NCBI RefSeq assembly: GCF_009857445.1
Contig: NZ_WWCN01000018.1
Location: forward strand, 1-64,000
Direction: 5' to 3'
Length of the DNA: 64,000 nucleotides
DNA from: Duganella flavida
Lineage (GTDB): Bacteria > Pseudomonadota > Gammaproteobacteria > Burkholderiales > Burkholderiaceae_D
Part shown: in pieces, positions 32,106-41,246 of the stretch
How positions within the stretch are numbered: position 1 is the first letter of the stretch
How the letters are laid out: each line of letters begins with the position of its first letter
Notes under the pieces: model-generated
Seen by the model: the letters and a program-made list of their open reading frames with translations, nothing else
Told to the model about the DNA's origin: nothing
The model's database searches: none
Program-made: the position numbers and the translations under genes

Positions 32106-33428
32106 ATGAAACCAATCAAAGTAGGCCTGTTAGGCGTCGGCAATGTCGGCGGTGGTACGTTTGACGTACTGGAACGCAACCAGGAAGAAATCCGCCGCCG
32201 CGCCGGCCGCAACATCGAAGTAGTGGCCGTCTCGGCCCGCAACCTCGAGCGCGCTAGGACGCGCACCGGCGGCAAAGTGGCCGTGGTGGCGAATCCAATG
32301 GACATCGTCAACGACCCGGAAATCGATATCGTCGTCGAACTGATCGGCGGCTACGAGCAGGCGCGCGAGCTGGTGCTGAAGGCGATTGAAAACGGCAAGC
32401 ACGTGGTCACCGCCAACAAGGCGCTGCTGGCCGTGCACGGCAACGAGATTTTCGCCGCAGCGCAAGCCAAGGGCGTGATGGTCGCGTTTGAAGCGGCTGT
32501 AGCCGGCGGCATCCCGATTATTAAAGCGCTGCGCGAAGGTCTGACCGCCAACCGCATCGACTGGCTGGCCGGCATCATCAACGGCACCACCAACTTCATC
32601 CTGTCCGAGATGCGCGACAAGGGCCTGGATTTCGCCACCGCGCTGAAGCAGGCACAGGAACTGGGCTACGCTGAAGCCGACCCGACCTTCGACATCGAAG
32701 GCGTGGACGCGGCGCACAAGGCCACCATCATGTCGGCGATTGCCTTTGGTATTCCGGTGCAGTTCGACAAGGCGCACGTGGAAGGCATCTCCAAGCTGAA
32801 CGCCGTGGACATCCGCTACGCTGAACAGCTGGGCTACCGCATCAAGCTGCTGGGCATCGCCAAGCGCGCCAAGGTCAACGGCAAGGAAGGCGTGGAGCTG
32901 CGCGTGCACCCGACCCTGATTCCATCGAAGCGCCTGATCGCCAATGTGGAAGGCGCGATGAACGCCGTGCTGGTGCAGGGCGACGCTGTTGGCGCCACGC
33001 TTTACTACGGCAAGGGCGCAGGCTCGGAGCCGACTGCGTCGGCCGTGATTGCGGACCTGGTGGACATCACCCGCCTGGCCACCGCAGATCCTGAGCACCG
33101 CGTACCGCACCTGGCGTTCCAGCCGAACGAGATGACCAACATCGAGATCCTGCCGATGTCGGAAGTCACCACCAGCTACTACCTGCGCATGAACGTGAGC
33201 GACCAGCCGGGCGTACTGGCCGACCTGACGCGCATCCTGGCCGATGCTGGCATCTCGATCGACGCCATGCTGCAGAAGGAACCGGCGGACGGCGAAACCC
33301 GCACCGACATCATCTTCCTGACGCACCAGACGCAGGAGAAACACGTCACTGCTGCCATCGCCAAGATGGAAGGCCTGTCGACCGTGTGCGGCGCCGTCAC
33401 CAAGATCCGTTTGGAAAACCTGAGCTAA
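32106..33428 (+). CDS. hom: Homoserine dehydrogenase
   Basis: The protein has 440 residues. It reduces aspartate semialdehyde to homoserine for threonine, methionine and isoleucine synthesis. The N-terminal NAD(P)-binding motif is GVGNVGGGTF, the catalytic domain contains AGIINGTTNFILSEM, and a C-terminal ACT domain (about residues 355-430, RMNVSDQPGVLADLTRIL) implies feedback control, usually by threonine. Monofunctional, without an aspartokinase fusion. Confidence 0.96.
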   Translation: MKPIKVGLLGVGNVGGGTFDVLERNQEEIRRRAGRNIEVVAVSARNLERARTRTGGKVAVVANPMDIVNDPEIDIVVELIGGYEQARELVLKAIENGKHVVTANKALLAVHGNEIFAAAQAKGVMVAFEAAVAGGIPIIKALREGLTANRIDWLAGIINGTTNFILSEMRDKGLDFATALKQAQELGYAEADPTFDIEGVDAAHKATIMSAIAFGIPVQFDKAHVEGISKLNAVDIRYAEQLGYRIKLLGIAKRAKVNGKEGVELRVHPTLIPSKRLIANVEGAMNAVLVQGDAVGATLYYGKGAGSEPTASAVIADLVDITRLATADPEHRVPHLAFQPNEMTNIEILPMSEVTTSYYLRMNVSDQPGVLADLTRILADAGISIDAMLQKEPADGETRTDIIFLTHQTQEKHVTAAIAKMEGLSTVCGAVTKIRLENLS

Positions 33429-33450
33429 GACTTGCGCTAAGCCCAGACGT

Positions 33451-33485
33451 AAAAAAGCCGGGCAGTGTCTACGCACACTGCCCGG
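33451..33485 (-). terminator. Rho-independent terminator of the BON-domain gene
   Basis: A perfect 11-bp stem, ccgggcagtgt (33458-33468) / acactgcccgg (33475-33485), with a 6-nt loop. On the minus strand it is followed by GCTTTTTT. On the plus strand the stem is followed by A residues, so for hom it could only act as a weak or bidirectional barrier. Confidence 0.85.
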
Positions 33486-33523
33486 AAAAAGGGGTTAACG
33501 GAGCGGCTACTACTAGCTGCTGC

Positions 33524-33844
33524 CTACTTCGAAGCGACGGTCAGTTCGCTTTTCACTTCCTTCACACCCGGCACAGCCGACGCCACCTGGATAGCCTTGG
33601 TGCCTGCATCCGTGCTGGCCACGGTACCACTCAGCGTTACCACACCGTCAGCGGTGGTCACGCCAATTTGCTTTTGATCAGTCAACGAAGCCTTGATCTT
33701 GCTGGTGATTGCTTCATCGGCGGTCGCGCTGCTGGTTTTGGCCGCGCCAGCCAAGGCACCTTCCTGCTGGGCCAAGGCGGCGCCGGTTGCGCTCAGGGCG
33801 GCTGCGGCGATCATCAGGCGGGCGATCAGTTTGTTGATGGTCAT
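33524..33844 (-). CDS. Periplasmic BON-domain protein
   Basis: The protein has 106 residues from ATG 33844, preceded by GGAAG. The signal peptide is about residues 1-25 (ending ALA before QQEG). A single BON domain follows (about 40-105) with the core ITSKIKASLTDQKQIGVTT and VTLSGTVAS. BON domains are thought to bind phospholipid or envelope surfaces. E. coli OsmY has two and this protein has one, so it is OsmY-like only in a loose sense. A strong terminator follows. Confidence 0.88.
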   Translation of the reverse strand: MTINKLIARLMIAAAALSATGAALAQQEGALAGAAKTSSATADEAITSKIKASLTDQKQIGVTTADGVVTLSGTVASTDAGTKAIQVASAVPGVKEVKSELTVASK

Positions 33845-34013
33845 GATGTGCTTCCTTATTTTCAGTTGAGGGTACACACCTCTTTGCAAACTGCGTGCCA
33901 GGAAAATTTAACCTTAATATTCAACGACTTATATTTATCTTTCGGCCATGTTGCCGAAAATGGGCAGGAATTTGTCGGGAAACGGCGACACGAACCTGCC
34001 GCCGTAAGCTAAG

Positions 34014-35414
34014 TCATTGATTTTTAAGCGGTTCGTCTTGTCGCTCGATGGCGACATCGCCCCGGAACAAGCTGGCGTCCAGCTCGTGCTTTTGCAGCAG
34101 GCGGTAGAACTCTGTGCGGTTGCGCTCGGCCAGTCGGGCGGCGTCGGCCACGTTGCCGTCGGTGAGTTTGAGCAGCTGTACCAGGTAATTGCGCTCGAAG
34201 CGGCGGCGCGCCTCGGTGTAGCTCAATACCTCCAGCGAGGGTACGCGCAAGGCCCGCTGCACCAGCGACAAGGGCACCAGCGGCGCTGTCGCCAGCGCGC
34301 AAACATGCTCGACCACGTTGTACAGCTGGCGTACATTGCCGGGCCAGGCCGAGGTGGTCAGTGCTTCCAGCGCATCCGGTGCAAAGCCGCGTACGGTCTT
34401 GTCGTATTTGCTGGCCAGCGATTGCAGGAACTGGGTCGCCATCGGCGCGATATCTTCGCGACGCTGTGCCAGCGGCGGCAAGGTCAGCGTGATGACGTTG
34501 AGGCGGTAGTACAAGTCTTCGCGGAACTGGCCTTCGTGCATGGCGGCGTCGAGGTCGCGGTGGGTAGCGGACAAGATGCGCACATCGACTGGCCGTCCCA
34601 CATCCGAGCCCAGCTGGCGTACTACGCGCTCTTGCAGCACACGCAGCAGCTTCACTTGCAGCAGCAAGGGCATGTCACCAATTTCGTCGAGGAATAGGGT
34701 GCCGCCGTCTGCCGCTTGCAGCAAGCCTTCGCGGCTGGACAGCGCGCCAGTGTAAGCGCCTTTGACGTGGCCGAATAATTCCGATTCCAGCAGCGCCTCC
34801 GGAATCGCCCCGCAGTTGACGGCGATGAAGGGCGCTTTGGCGCGGCGGCTGGCGCGATGGATGGCTTGGGCCAGCAGCTCCTTGCCGGTGCCGCTTTCGC
34901 CGCGTATCAAAATGCTGGCGTCGGAGGCGGCCACCAGGCGCGCTTCGGCCAGCAGTTCGTCCATGCACTGGCTGCGGCTGATGATGGCGGCGCGCCATTG
35001 CTCATCGCCGTCGGTAGTACGTGCGGCTGGCGCTGCCAGGCTCAGCGCTTGAGCGATGCGTTCCAGCAGCAGCTTGGCGTCGAATGGCTTGGTCAGGTAG
35101 GCGTAAGCGCCGAGGGTGGTAGCTTCCACCGCATCTGGAATGGTGCCGTGCGCGGTCAGCAGGATCACCGGCAGGGCAGGATGGCTGCGGCGGATTTCCT
35201 GGAACAGCGCCATGCCGTCGCGGTCCGGCAGGCGGATGTCGCTGATTACCAGACGCGGTAGCTCTATCGATAGCCGCGCCAATGCAGCCTCGGCGCTGCC
35301 AACGGCAGTGACGCGGTAGCCGTTGGCGCTCAGGCGCATCGAGAGCAGGCGCAGCAGATCGTCGTCGTCATCGACCAGCAGCAGGTGCGCGCCTAGCCCT
35401 TGTTGCGGGCTCAT
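34014..35414 (-). CDS. glrR: GlrR/QseF-type sigma-54-dependent response regulator
   Basis: The protein has 466 residues. The receiver domain carries phospho-acceptor D59 (VISDIRLPDRDG). The AAA+ domain has Walker A GESGTGKE at 172-179 and the sigma-54 contact loop GAYTGA at 219-224 (the GAFTGA motif with a conservative F-to-Y change). A C-terminal Fis-type helix-turn-helix spans about 420-452 (LTDGNVADAARLAERNRTEF). The gene order kinase-lipoprotein-regulator, and overlaps of 11 and 4 nt, copy the enteric glrK-qseG-glrR operon, which controls envelope-stress and small-RNA genes there. Targets here are unknown. Confidence 0.92.
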   Translation of the reverse strand: MSPQQGLGAHLLLVDDDDDLLRLLSMRLSANGYRVTAVGSAEAALARLSIELPRLVISDIRLPDRDGMALFQEIRRSHPALPVILLTAHGTIPDAVEATTLGAYAYLTKPFDAKLLLERIAQALSLAAPAARTTDGDEQWRAAIISRSQCMDELLAEARLVAASDASILIRGESGTGKELLAQAIHRASRRAKAPFIAVNCGAIPEALLESELFGHVKGAYTGALSSREGLLQAADGGTLFLDEIGDMPLLLQVKLLRVLQERVVRQLGSDVGRPVDVRILSATHRDLDAAMHEGQFREDLYYRLNVITLTLPPLAQRREDIAPMATQFLQSLASKYDKTVRGFAPDALEALTTSAWPGNVRQLYNVVEHVCALATAPLVPLSLVQRALRVPSLEVLSYTEARRRFERNYLVQLLKLTDGNVADAARLAERNRTEFYRLLQKHELDASLFRGDVAIERQDEPLKNQ

Positions 35415-35980
35415 TTGTTCACCTGCGGCGGCGGCGGTGTGGGCGTCGGCGTCGGGCGGACTGGCAGCGTGCGCTCGATGGTTTTCAGCGCTTCCAGCGT
35501 TTCGTTGAGCTGGTCGATACGGCGCTGGTTTTCCTTTTGTTGCGTGGCCAGCTTGTCGGCATGGTCGGCCACGCGGCGCGTTTCGGCGCAGTTGCTGGAC
35601 AGCAGTTGCGCCAGCGGGCGGAGCGGCGCGGTGTCGGCATCGGTCGAACTAGCGATGCCGTCGAGCAGGGCTTGGGCGCGCGCGAGGTCGCCGCTGCCGC
35701 GTGTCAGCATCAACACCATGCCCATTTGCAGCGCCACGCGCGGACTGCGCTGTTGCAGGCCGAGGCCGCTCAATTCCTTCAGCAGCTCGCCCTGGCTCAT
35801 GCGCCGCAACGATTGGTGATAGCTGAGCAGCGGGCCGATTTCATCGGGCGGCGCTGGCTGCGTGACGATTTGCACCAGCGGCGGTGGCGGTGGTGGCGGT
35901 TCCGGCGCCGGCTTGGGCGGGTTCACGGTGCAGGCGGCCAGCAGGCAGGCCAGCACCAACCAACAGAGATTAGCTTTCAT
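35411..35980 (-). CDS. qseG: QseG-type lipoprotein between the sensor kinase and regulator
   Basis: The protein has 189 residues from ATG 35980. The lipoprotein signal ends in the lipobox LLAAC, so it should be lipidated on the Cys. A Pro-rich stretch follows, then a helical domain with an extended predicted coiled coil (about 130-175), and a Pro-rich end PTPTPTPPPP. The sequence is poorly conserved, and the QseG name rests mainly on position between glrK and glrR, where enteric QseG senses envelope state through the kinase. It overlaps glrK by 11 nt and glrR by 4 nt. Confidence 0.75.
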   Translation of the reverse strand: MKANLCWLVLACLLAACTVNPPKPAPEPPPPPPPLVQIVTQPAPPDEIGPLLSYHQSLRRMSQGELLKELSGLGLQQRSPRVALQMGMVLMLTRGSGDLARAQALLDGIASSTDADTAPLRPLAQLLSSNCAETRRVADHADKLATQQKENQRRIDQLNETLEALKTIERTLPVRPTPTPTPPPPQVNK

Positions 35981-37391
35981 AAGGCAGTTCAATCCGGAAT
36001 AGCGCACCCCGTTCGGAGCGCAGTAGTTGTAAAACGCCGCCATGCGCGGCGACATATTCATGCACGATGGACAGGCCAATGCCGTTGCCGCGCCGCGCGC
36101 CGGGCGGCTGGCGCTGTCCCTGGTAGAACGGTTCAAAGATGCGGGCCGCATCCTCGGCCGCCACGCCCGGTCCCTGGTCGCTGCATTCCAGCAGCAGCTT
36201 GCCGTTCAGTTCGCCGAGGCGGAAGCTGATCAGGCCGTTGGTCGGACTGAAGCGCACGGCGTTGGACAGCAGGTTGCCCACCACCGTTGCCATCTTGTCG
36301 GCATCGACGGCGATGGGGCTGGCCTGGCCTTCGGTCACCACCGTCAGTTGTGCTGCTTGCCACTGCAGGCGCTGGCCCTCGATGGCTTGCGCCAGCAGGT
36401 TGTTCATATCGACCGGCTGGCGCTGCAGGCGCTGGGCGTCGAAGGCGGCGGCGTTGTAGCGCAGCAGCGCCTCGATCTGCGACTGCAAGGCCACCGTGTT
36501 CTGGTTAAGGATGGCGGCAATCTCGCGCTGGTCGGGCGACAGCTCGCCGGCCACGCCGTCCTCCAGCAAGGCTACGCCTTCGCGCAGCGCCGCCAGCGGC
36601 GTCTTCAGCTCGTGCGAAATGTGGCGCAGGAAGCGCGCCTTGTCCGCTTCAAGGTCGGCCAGCCGCTGGCGCAGCCAATTCAGCTGCTGGCCGACGCGCT
36701 GCAAATCGTTCGGGCCGCGCACGGCGATGGGCTGGTCGTAGCGGTTCTCGCCCAGCGTATCGATGGCCTGCTCGATTTGCGCCAGCGGCCGCGATAGCCA
36801 CAGGCCGACGCCGCCCGCCAGCAGCGCGCCCAGCACAATGGAGGCTATCACTTGCGCCTTCAGCACAGCGCGCCGCTGGTCCAGCTCGGTGAGCAGCTCG
36901 CCGTTGCGGCGATCGACTTCCTGTTTGACTTCGTCGGCCAGCAACTGGTTCACTGCCGGCAGCGCCGCCAGCACTTTTTCCAGCTGCTGGCGGGCTGCGC
37001 TGCGCTGGCGCGGCGGCGTTTGCAAGATGTCCCACGCTTGCTGGCCGGACTGGCGCCAGCGCTCGAACAGCGAGGCCGGCGTGTAGGGCAGGGCTGCGGC
37101 GACTTCGTCGAGCGAGGCTTGCGCGTCGCGCCAGGTGTCGGCGTAGCGCTTGAGGAAGGCAGGATCGTCCAGCACCAGGTATTGGCGTGCGCTGCGGCTC
37201 ATGGCGACACTGCGTTCGGCCAGTTGCTGGGTGTGTTCGGTGAGGGCCAGTGCGTGGCGTCCGCTGTCGCGGCTGTGGGCAGCCAGCCGGTCCAGCGTCC
37301 ACAGCGCGTGCAGCGAAGCGGCGCTGAGCAGCACGGCGATCAGCAGGAAGACGCCCAGCAGCAGCTGCCGAAACGACAGTTTCGTAAGCAT
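35970..37391 (-). CDS. glrK: GlrK/QseE-type sensor histidine kinase
   Basis: The protein has 473 residues. The N-terminal helix is about 9-30, a periplasmic helical sensor domain spans about 31-180, the second helix is about 181-202, then come HAMP, HisKA with phospho-histidine H260 (HISHELKTPLAALREG) and a HATPase_c domain with DQGPGVA and GNGIGLSIVHEY. It should phosphorylate the GlrR-type regulator encoded two genes downstream. First gene of the three-gene operon; 136 nt separate it from the divergent chemotaxis receptor. Confidence 0.92.
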   Translation of the reverse strand: MLTKLSFRQLLLGVFLLIAVLLSAASLHALWTLDRLAAHSRDSGRHALALTEHTQQLAERSVAMSRSARQYLVLDDPAFLKRYADTWRDAQASLDEVAAALPYTPASLFERWRQSGQQAWDILQTPPRQRSAARQQLEKVLAALPAVNQLLADEVKQEVDRRNGELLTELDQRRAVLKAQVIASIVLGALLAGGVGLWLSRPLAQIEQAIDTLGENRYDQPIAVRGPNDLQRVGQQLNWLRQRLADLEADKARFLRHISHELKTPLAALREGVALLEDGVAGELSPDQREIAAILNQNTVALQSQIEALLRYNAAAFDAQRLQRQPVDMNNLLAQAIEGQRLQWQAAQLTVVTEGQASPIAVDADKMATVVGNLLSNAVRFSPTNGLISFRLGELNGKLLLECSDQGPGVAAEDAARIFEPFYQGQRQPPGARRGNGIGLSIVHEYVAAHGGVLQLLRSERGALFRIELPYES

Positions 37392-37527
37392 CGTCTAGGT
37401 AGAAATAGGCTAAGTTGATCAAATCATATGGCTAAATAGCCGCGATGGCCTGTACGATTGGCCGGAACTTGTTGCCTTCCGCTACGGGTTTCGATTACGC
37501 TGGATTCTCCGGGGCAAGGGAGGCGTT

Positions 37528-39411
37528 ATGTCGAATTTGTTGAACAGGCTGTCGATCCGTAACAAGCTGCTGCTGAGCATGGCGTTCTGCCTGCTGCTGT
37601 TTGGCGCCATCTCGGCGACGCTGAGCGTGGTCATGACCGGCAATACCATCCGCCAGCGCGTCATCACGCAGGAGCTGCCGGCCGAGGTGGGCGAGATCCG
37701 TAACGATATCCAGCGCCAGATCACCGTGCCGCTGGCTGCAGCCAGCGCCATCGCCGCCAACACCTTTTTGCTGAACTGGGAAAAAGCCGGCCTGCCCGAC
37801 GAGGGACAGGCGGCGTGGAAGGCCTACGCCGAAAACATCCGCAAGCTGACCGGCGCGGCGTCGGTGTCGTGGGTGTCGGCGGCCACTGGCAAATACTTCG
37901 ATCACAACGGTTACAAGCGCACGCTGGACAAGGGCGCTTCCGGCGATCAGTGGTTCTACGGCTTCCTCGCCACCGGCAAGCCGTACACGCTCAATCTGGA
38001 CAAGGAAGTCGGCAGCGCGACCTACAACGTGTTCGTCAACACGCGCTTCGATGCCGGCGACGGCAAGATCGGCACCACCAGCGTGGGGCTGGCGGTGGAT
38101 AAGCTGGCCGAGACCATTCGCGGCTACAAGGTCGGGCAGTCCGGCTTTGTGTATCTGGTGCGGCAGAACGGCACGCTGATTATCCATCGCGACGCGGCGC
38201 TGGCCGATGGCAAGCACAATATGAAAGACCTGCCTGGCTTTGACGCGGCGCTGATCGGCAAGCTGCTGGGATCCGATCGCTACACCAGCGACAGCTATTC
38301 CGCACCGGACGGCAAGCGGCTGGTGGCCGCGTCGTTTGTGCCGGAGCTGAATATGTACGTGATTGCGGAGGTGCCGGAGGCCGAGGTGCTGGGGCAGGTC
38401 ACGCGTTCGCTCACGGTGTCGGCGCTGATTGGTGGACTGGTGGGCGGCGGTATCGGCTTGTTCGTGGTGTATCTGGTGAGTGCGGCGATTGCTGCGCCGG
38501 TGGCGCGCGCGGCGCAGATGCTGGGCGAGATCGCCGACGGCAATGGTGACTTGAGCCGCCGTATGCCGGTCGAAAGCCAGGATGAACTGGGCGCGCTGGC
38601 GGATGGCTTTAACCGCTTCGTTGCGTCGCTCAATAACACTATCCGTAAAGTGCGCGATAGCACGGAAACGATAGCCACGGCGTCCAGCGAAATCGCCAGC
38701 GGTAACCTGGACCTGTCGGCGCGCACCGAGGCGCAGGCCTCCAGCCTTGAGCAGACGGCATCGGCGATGGAACAGCTGACGGCCACCGTGAACCAGAATG
38801 CCGACAACGCGCAGCAGGCCAACCAGCTGGTGCAGTCGGCGGCGGGCATTGCATCGGAAGGTGGCGCGGTGGTGGGGCGCGTGGTGCAGACGATGGAGTC
38901 GATCAAGGATAGCTCGCGCAAGATTGTCGACATCATTGGCGTCATTGATGGCATTGCGTTCCAGACCAATATCCTGGCGCTGAATGCTGCGGTGGAAGCG
39001 GCACGTGCCGGCGAACAGGGACGCGGCTTTGCGGTGGTAGCATCGGAAGTGCGCACGCTGGCGCAGCGCTCGGCCAGTGCGGCCAAGGAGATCAAGGAGT
39101 TGATCAACGACTCGGTGGAGAAGGTCGATGCCGGTAGCAAGCTAGTGGACGAAGCCGGAGCGACCATGAGCAAAGTGGTGACCTCGGTGCAGCAGGTGAC
39201 CGGCATCATGGGCGAGATTGTGGCAGCGAGCCGCGAACAGAGTTCGGGCATCGCACAAGTCAATCTGGCCGTTACCGATATCGACGGCACTACGCAGCAG
39301 AACGCGGCGCTGGTGGAGCAGGCCGCCGCCGCTGCAGGATCATTGCAGGAGCAGGCGGCTAATCTTCAGCAGGTGGTCAGCGTGTTTAAACTGGATGACG
39401 CTCGCCGATAG
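37528..39411 (+). CDS. Methyl-accepting chemotaxis protein with a periplasmic Cache domain
   Basis: The protein has 627 residues. Helix 1 is about residues 13-35, a double-Cache-like ligand domain spans about 40-295 (GKYFDHNGYKRTLDKG, GTTSVGLAVDKLAETI), helix 2 is about 300-325, followed by HAMP and the cytoplasmic signalling hairpin with the kinase-contact tip GIAFQTNILALNAAVEAARA. No NWETF-type C-terminal pentapeptide is seen; the chain ends VFKLDDARR. The ligand is not predictable. It is a lone receptor; no che genes are nearby. Confidence 0.94.
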   Translation: MSNLLNRLSIRNKLLLSMAFCLLLFGAISATLSVVMTGNTIRQRVITQELPAEVGEIRNDIQRQITVPLAAASAIAANTFLLNWEKAGLPDEGQAAWKAYAENIRKLTGAASVSWVSAATGKYFDHNGYKRTLDKGASGDQWFYGFLATGKPYTLNLDKEVGSATYNVFVNTRFDAGDGKIGTTSVGLAVDKLAETIRGYKVGQSGFVYLVRQNGTLIIHRDAALADGKHNMKDLPGFDAALIGKLLGSDRYTSDSYSAPDGKRLVAASFVPELNMYVIAEVPEAEVLGQVTRSLTVSALIGGLVGGGIGLFVVYLVSAAIAAPVARAAQMLGEIADGNGDLSRRMPVESQDELGALADGFNRFVASLNNTIRKVRDSTETIATASSEIASGNLDLSARTEAQASSLEQTASAMEQLTATVNQNADNAQQANQLVQSAAGIASEGGAVVGRVVQTMESIKDSSRKIVDIIGVIDGIAFQTNILALNAAVEAARAGEQGRGFAVVASEVRTLAQRSASAAKEIKELINDSVEKVDAGSKLVDEAGATMSKVVTSVQQVTGIMGEIVAASREQSSGIAQVNLAVTDIDGTTQQNAALVEQAAAAAGSLQEQAANLQQVVSVFKLDDARR

Positions 39412-39413
39412 GA

Positions 39414-39755
39414 TTATTGCGCCGGGCCGACGTCCATGCCGTCGTAGGATTCCAGCTGCTGTTCTTCGGCGAACTTGTAGAAATCCTGGTTGCGGGCGTG
39501 CAGGGTGTCGACCGTGTGCTTTTCGACTTTTTCAATGTGCAGCCACCACAGCGCGGCATTGCCGGCTTCCGGCTTGGAGTCGTAGATGCCGACGAACTGG
39601 TAGCCCTTGGCCTGCAGCGCGGTCGCTGCAGCTTCCAGCTTGGCCTTGTCGGCATCGGCAAAGAAATACCCCCACAGCAGCGGCTTGGTGATATCCCACG
39701 GGGCGTTTTGCTTCATGTCGGCGAACAGCGCGACCATTTCTTCTTTGGTAATCAT
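39414..39755 (-). CDS. RraB-family protein (regulator of RNase E-like)
   Basis: The protein has 113 residues. A ferredoxin-like domain runs from YFFADADKAKLEAAATALQ to a C-terminal YDGMDVG, which resembles the YDGW region of RraB. E. coli RraB binds RNase E and inhibits it. This protein lacks the strongly acidic tail of E. coli RraB and is shorter, so the function is uncertain. It is convergent with the chemotaxis receptor (2 nt between stops) and followed upstream by tctE on the same strand after 25 nt. Confidence 0.65.
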   Translation of the reverse strand: MITKEEMVALFADMKQNAPWDITKPLLWGYFFADADKAKLEAAATALQAKGYQFVGIYDSKPEAGNAALWWLHIEKVEKHTVDTLHARNQDFYKFAEEQQLESYDGMDVGPAQ

Positions 39756-39780
39756 TTCTTGATCCTTGACGGTTAGGCCG

Positions 39781-41241
39781 CTATTTTACCGCGCCGAAGG
39801 AGATGCGTACTTTCAGGCCGTTGCTGGTGGAGGCGTCTTCCAATGTGATGGCGGCGTTGTGCAGGGTGGCGATGTCGCGCACGATGGCGAGACCGAGACC
39901 ATGTCCGGCCGGATTGATTTCCATCGTGGCGGTGGCGCGGTAGAAGGGAGCGAAGACGCGCTCTCGTTCCGTTGCTGCGATGCCCGGACCGCTGTCTTCG
40001 ATTTCCAGCGTGGTGCCGTTGGCATCTTCTATCACGCGCAGGATGACGGCTCCGCCTTGTGGCGTGTAGCGCAGGGCGTTGTCGACCAGGTTGGCCAGCA
40101 TTTCGTGTAGAAGCAGGGCTTGGCCTTGCACTATGCCTTCTTGGTCGGCTTCCAGCGAGAGGTCGATGTTTTTGTTGACGGCGGCGATGGCCTGCTCAAG
40201 GCCGACCTGGCGCGCGGTCTCGCGCAGTGAGACTGGCGTGGTGCTGTCCTCTGCACGGTGTTCGATGCGTGCCAGCGTGAGCAAGCGGTTAGCCAGGTTG
40301 ACGGTGGAGTCGGTGGTGTTAGCCATGCTGCGGACGATTTCTCGCAGTGCGTCCGGATCGTTGCTGGCTTTGTCGCATTCGCGCAGTGCTAGTTCGGCTT
40401 GCGTCTTCAAGACGGTCAGCGGCGTGCGTAATTGATGCGAGGCGTCGGCGATGAAGCGGCGCTGGCTGTTGATCAGCATGTGCATGCGCGAGCGGGAGCT
40501 GTTCAAGGCAGCGACCAGCGGGCGCACTTCCTTGTGCACCAGCGTTGGATCGACGTCGGAGGCGTCGTTCGGGCCGCGCGTTTCGACGGCGATTTTCAGG
40601 CGCATCAGCGGTTGCAGCACGAGGCGCACGGCGAACCACACCAGCAGCGCCACTGCGGCCAGCAGCAAGGCTTGCCACAGCAGGGTGTCGAACAGGATTT
40701 TGTTGGAGAGTACGCGGCGGGCTTCCAGCGTTTCGCCGACTTGTATCAGCGCGATGCCGCGCATGGAGTCGTCGTACACCGGCTGCAGCAGCGCGGCGAT
40801 GCGCACCGGCTGGCCGTTGTAGTTGGCGTGGTAAAAGCGCACCAGCGCCGGATAGGCTTCCGAGCGCGGCACGTTGGCCGGTACCGGCGGCAGGTCGCCG
40901 TAGCCCGAAACGGTTTCGCCGGTGATGTCGGTTACTTTGTAGTAGATGCGGCCCAGCGTATCGGTTTCGAAGCTGTCCAGCGCGACGTAAGGCACGTCGG
41001 CTACCACTTTGCCTTCGACTACGGAGACGCGTTCGGCTAGCGCGCGGGTGGAGGCCAGCAGGGAGCGGTCGTAGGCGGTATCGGCGGCGTCCAGCGCGTT
41101 GCGGTAGACCGAGAAGGTGTTGAGTGCGACCAGTATCAGCAAGGGGCCGAGCAGCCATCGCAGCAGCTGTCCGCGCAAGCTGCCCGGCGCGGCGCCGGGG
41201 CCGATGCCGAGGCGGCGGGCGAGGGCGGGCAGCAGCGGCAT
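39781..41241 (-). CDS. tctE: TctE-type sensor histidine kinase
   Basis: The protein has 486 residues. Helix 1 is about 28-48, and a periplasmic 2CSK_N-type sensor domain (about 50-180) contains DVPYVALDSFETDTLGRIYY. Helix 2 is about 187-210, followed by HAMP-like, HisKA with H269 (DASHQLRTPLTVLKTQ) and HATPase_c (DSGPGIA, GHGLGLAIVRDI). TctE kinases sense tricarboxylates or similar acids. It lies 5 nt after tctD and divergent from the porin and transporter genes it probably controls. Confidence 0.9.
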   Translation of the reverse strand: MPLLPALARRLGIGPGAAPGSLRGQLLRWLLGPLLILVALNTFSVYRNALDAADTAYDRSLLASTRALAERVSVVEGKVVADVPYVALDSFETDTLGRIYYKVTDITGETVSGYGDLPPVPANVPRSEAYPALVRFYHANYNGQPVRIAALLQPVYDDSMRGIALIQVGETLEARRVLSNKILFDTLLWQALLLAAVALLVWFAVRLVLQPLMRLKIAVETRGPNDASDVDPTLVHKEVRPLVAALNSSRSRMHMLINSQRRFIADASHQLRTPLTVLKTQAELALRECDKASNDPDALREIVRSMANTTDSTVNLANRLLTLARIEHRAEDSTTPVSLRETARQVGLEQAIAAVNKNIDLSLEADQEGIVQGQALLLHEMLANLVDNALRYTPQGGAVILRVIEDANGTTLEIEDSGPGIAATERERVFAPFYRATATMEINPAGHGLGLAIVRDIATLHNAAITLEDASTSNGLKVRISFGAVK

Positions 41242-41246
41242 GCCAG

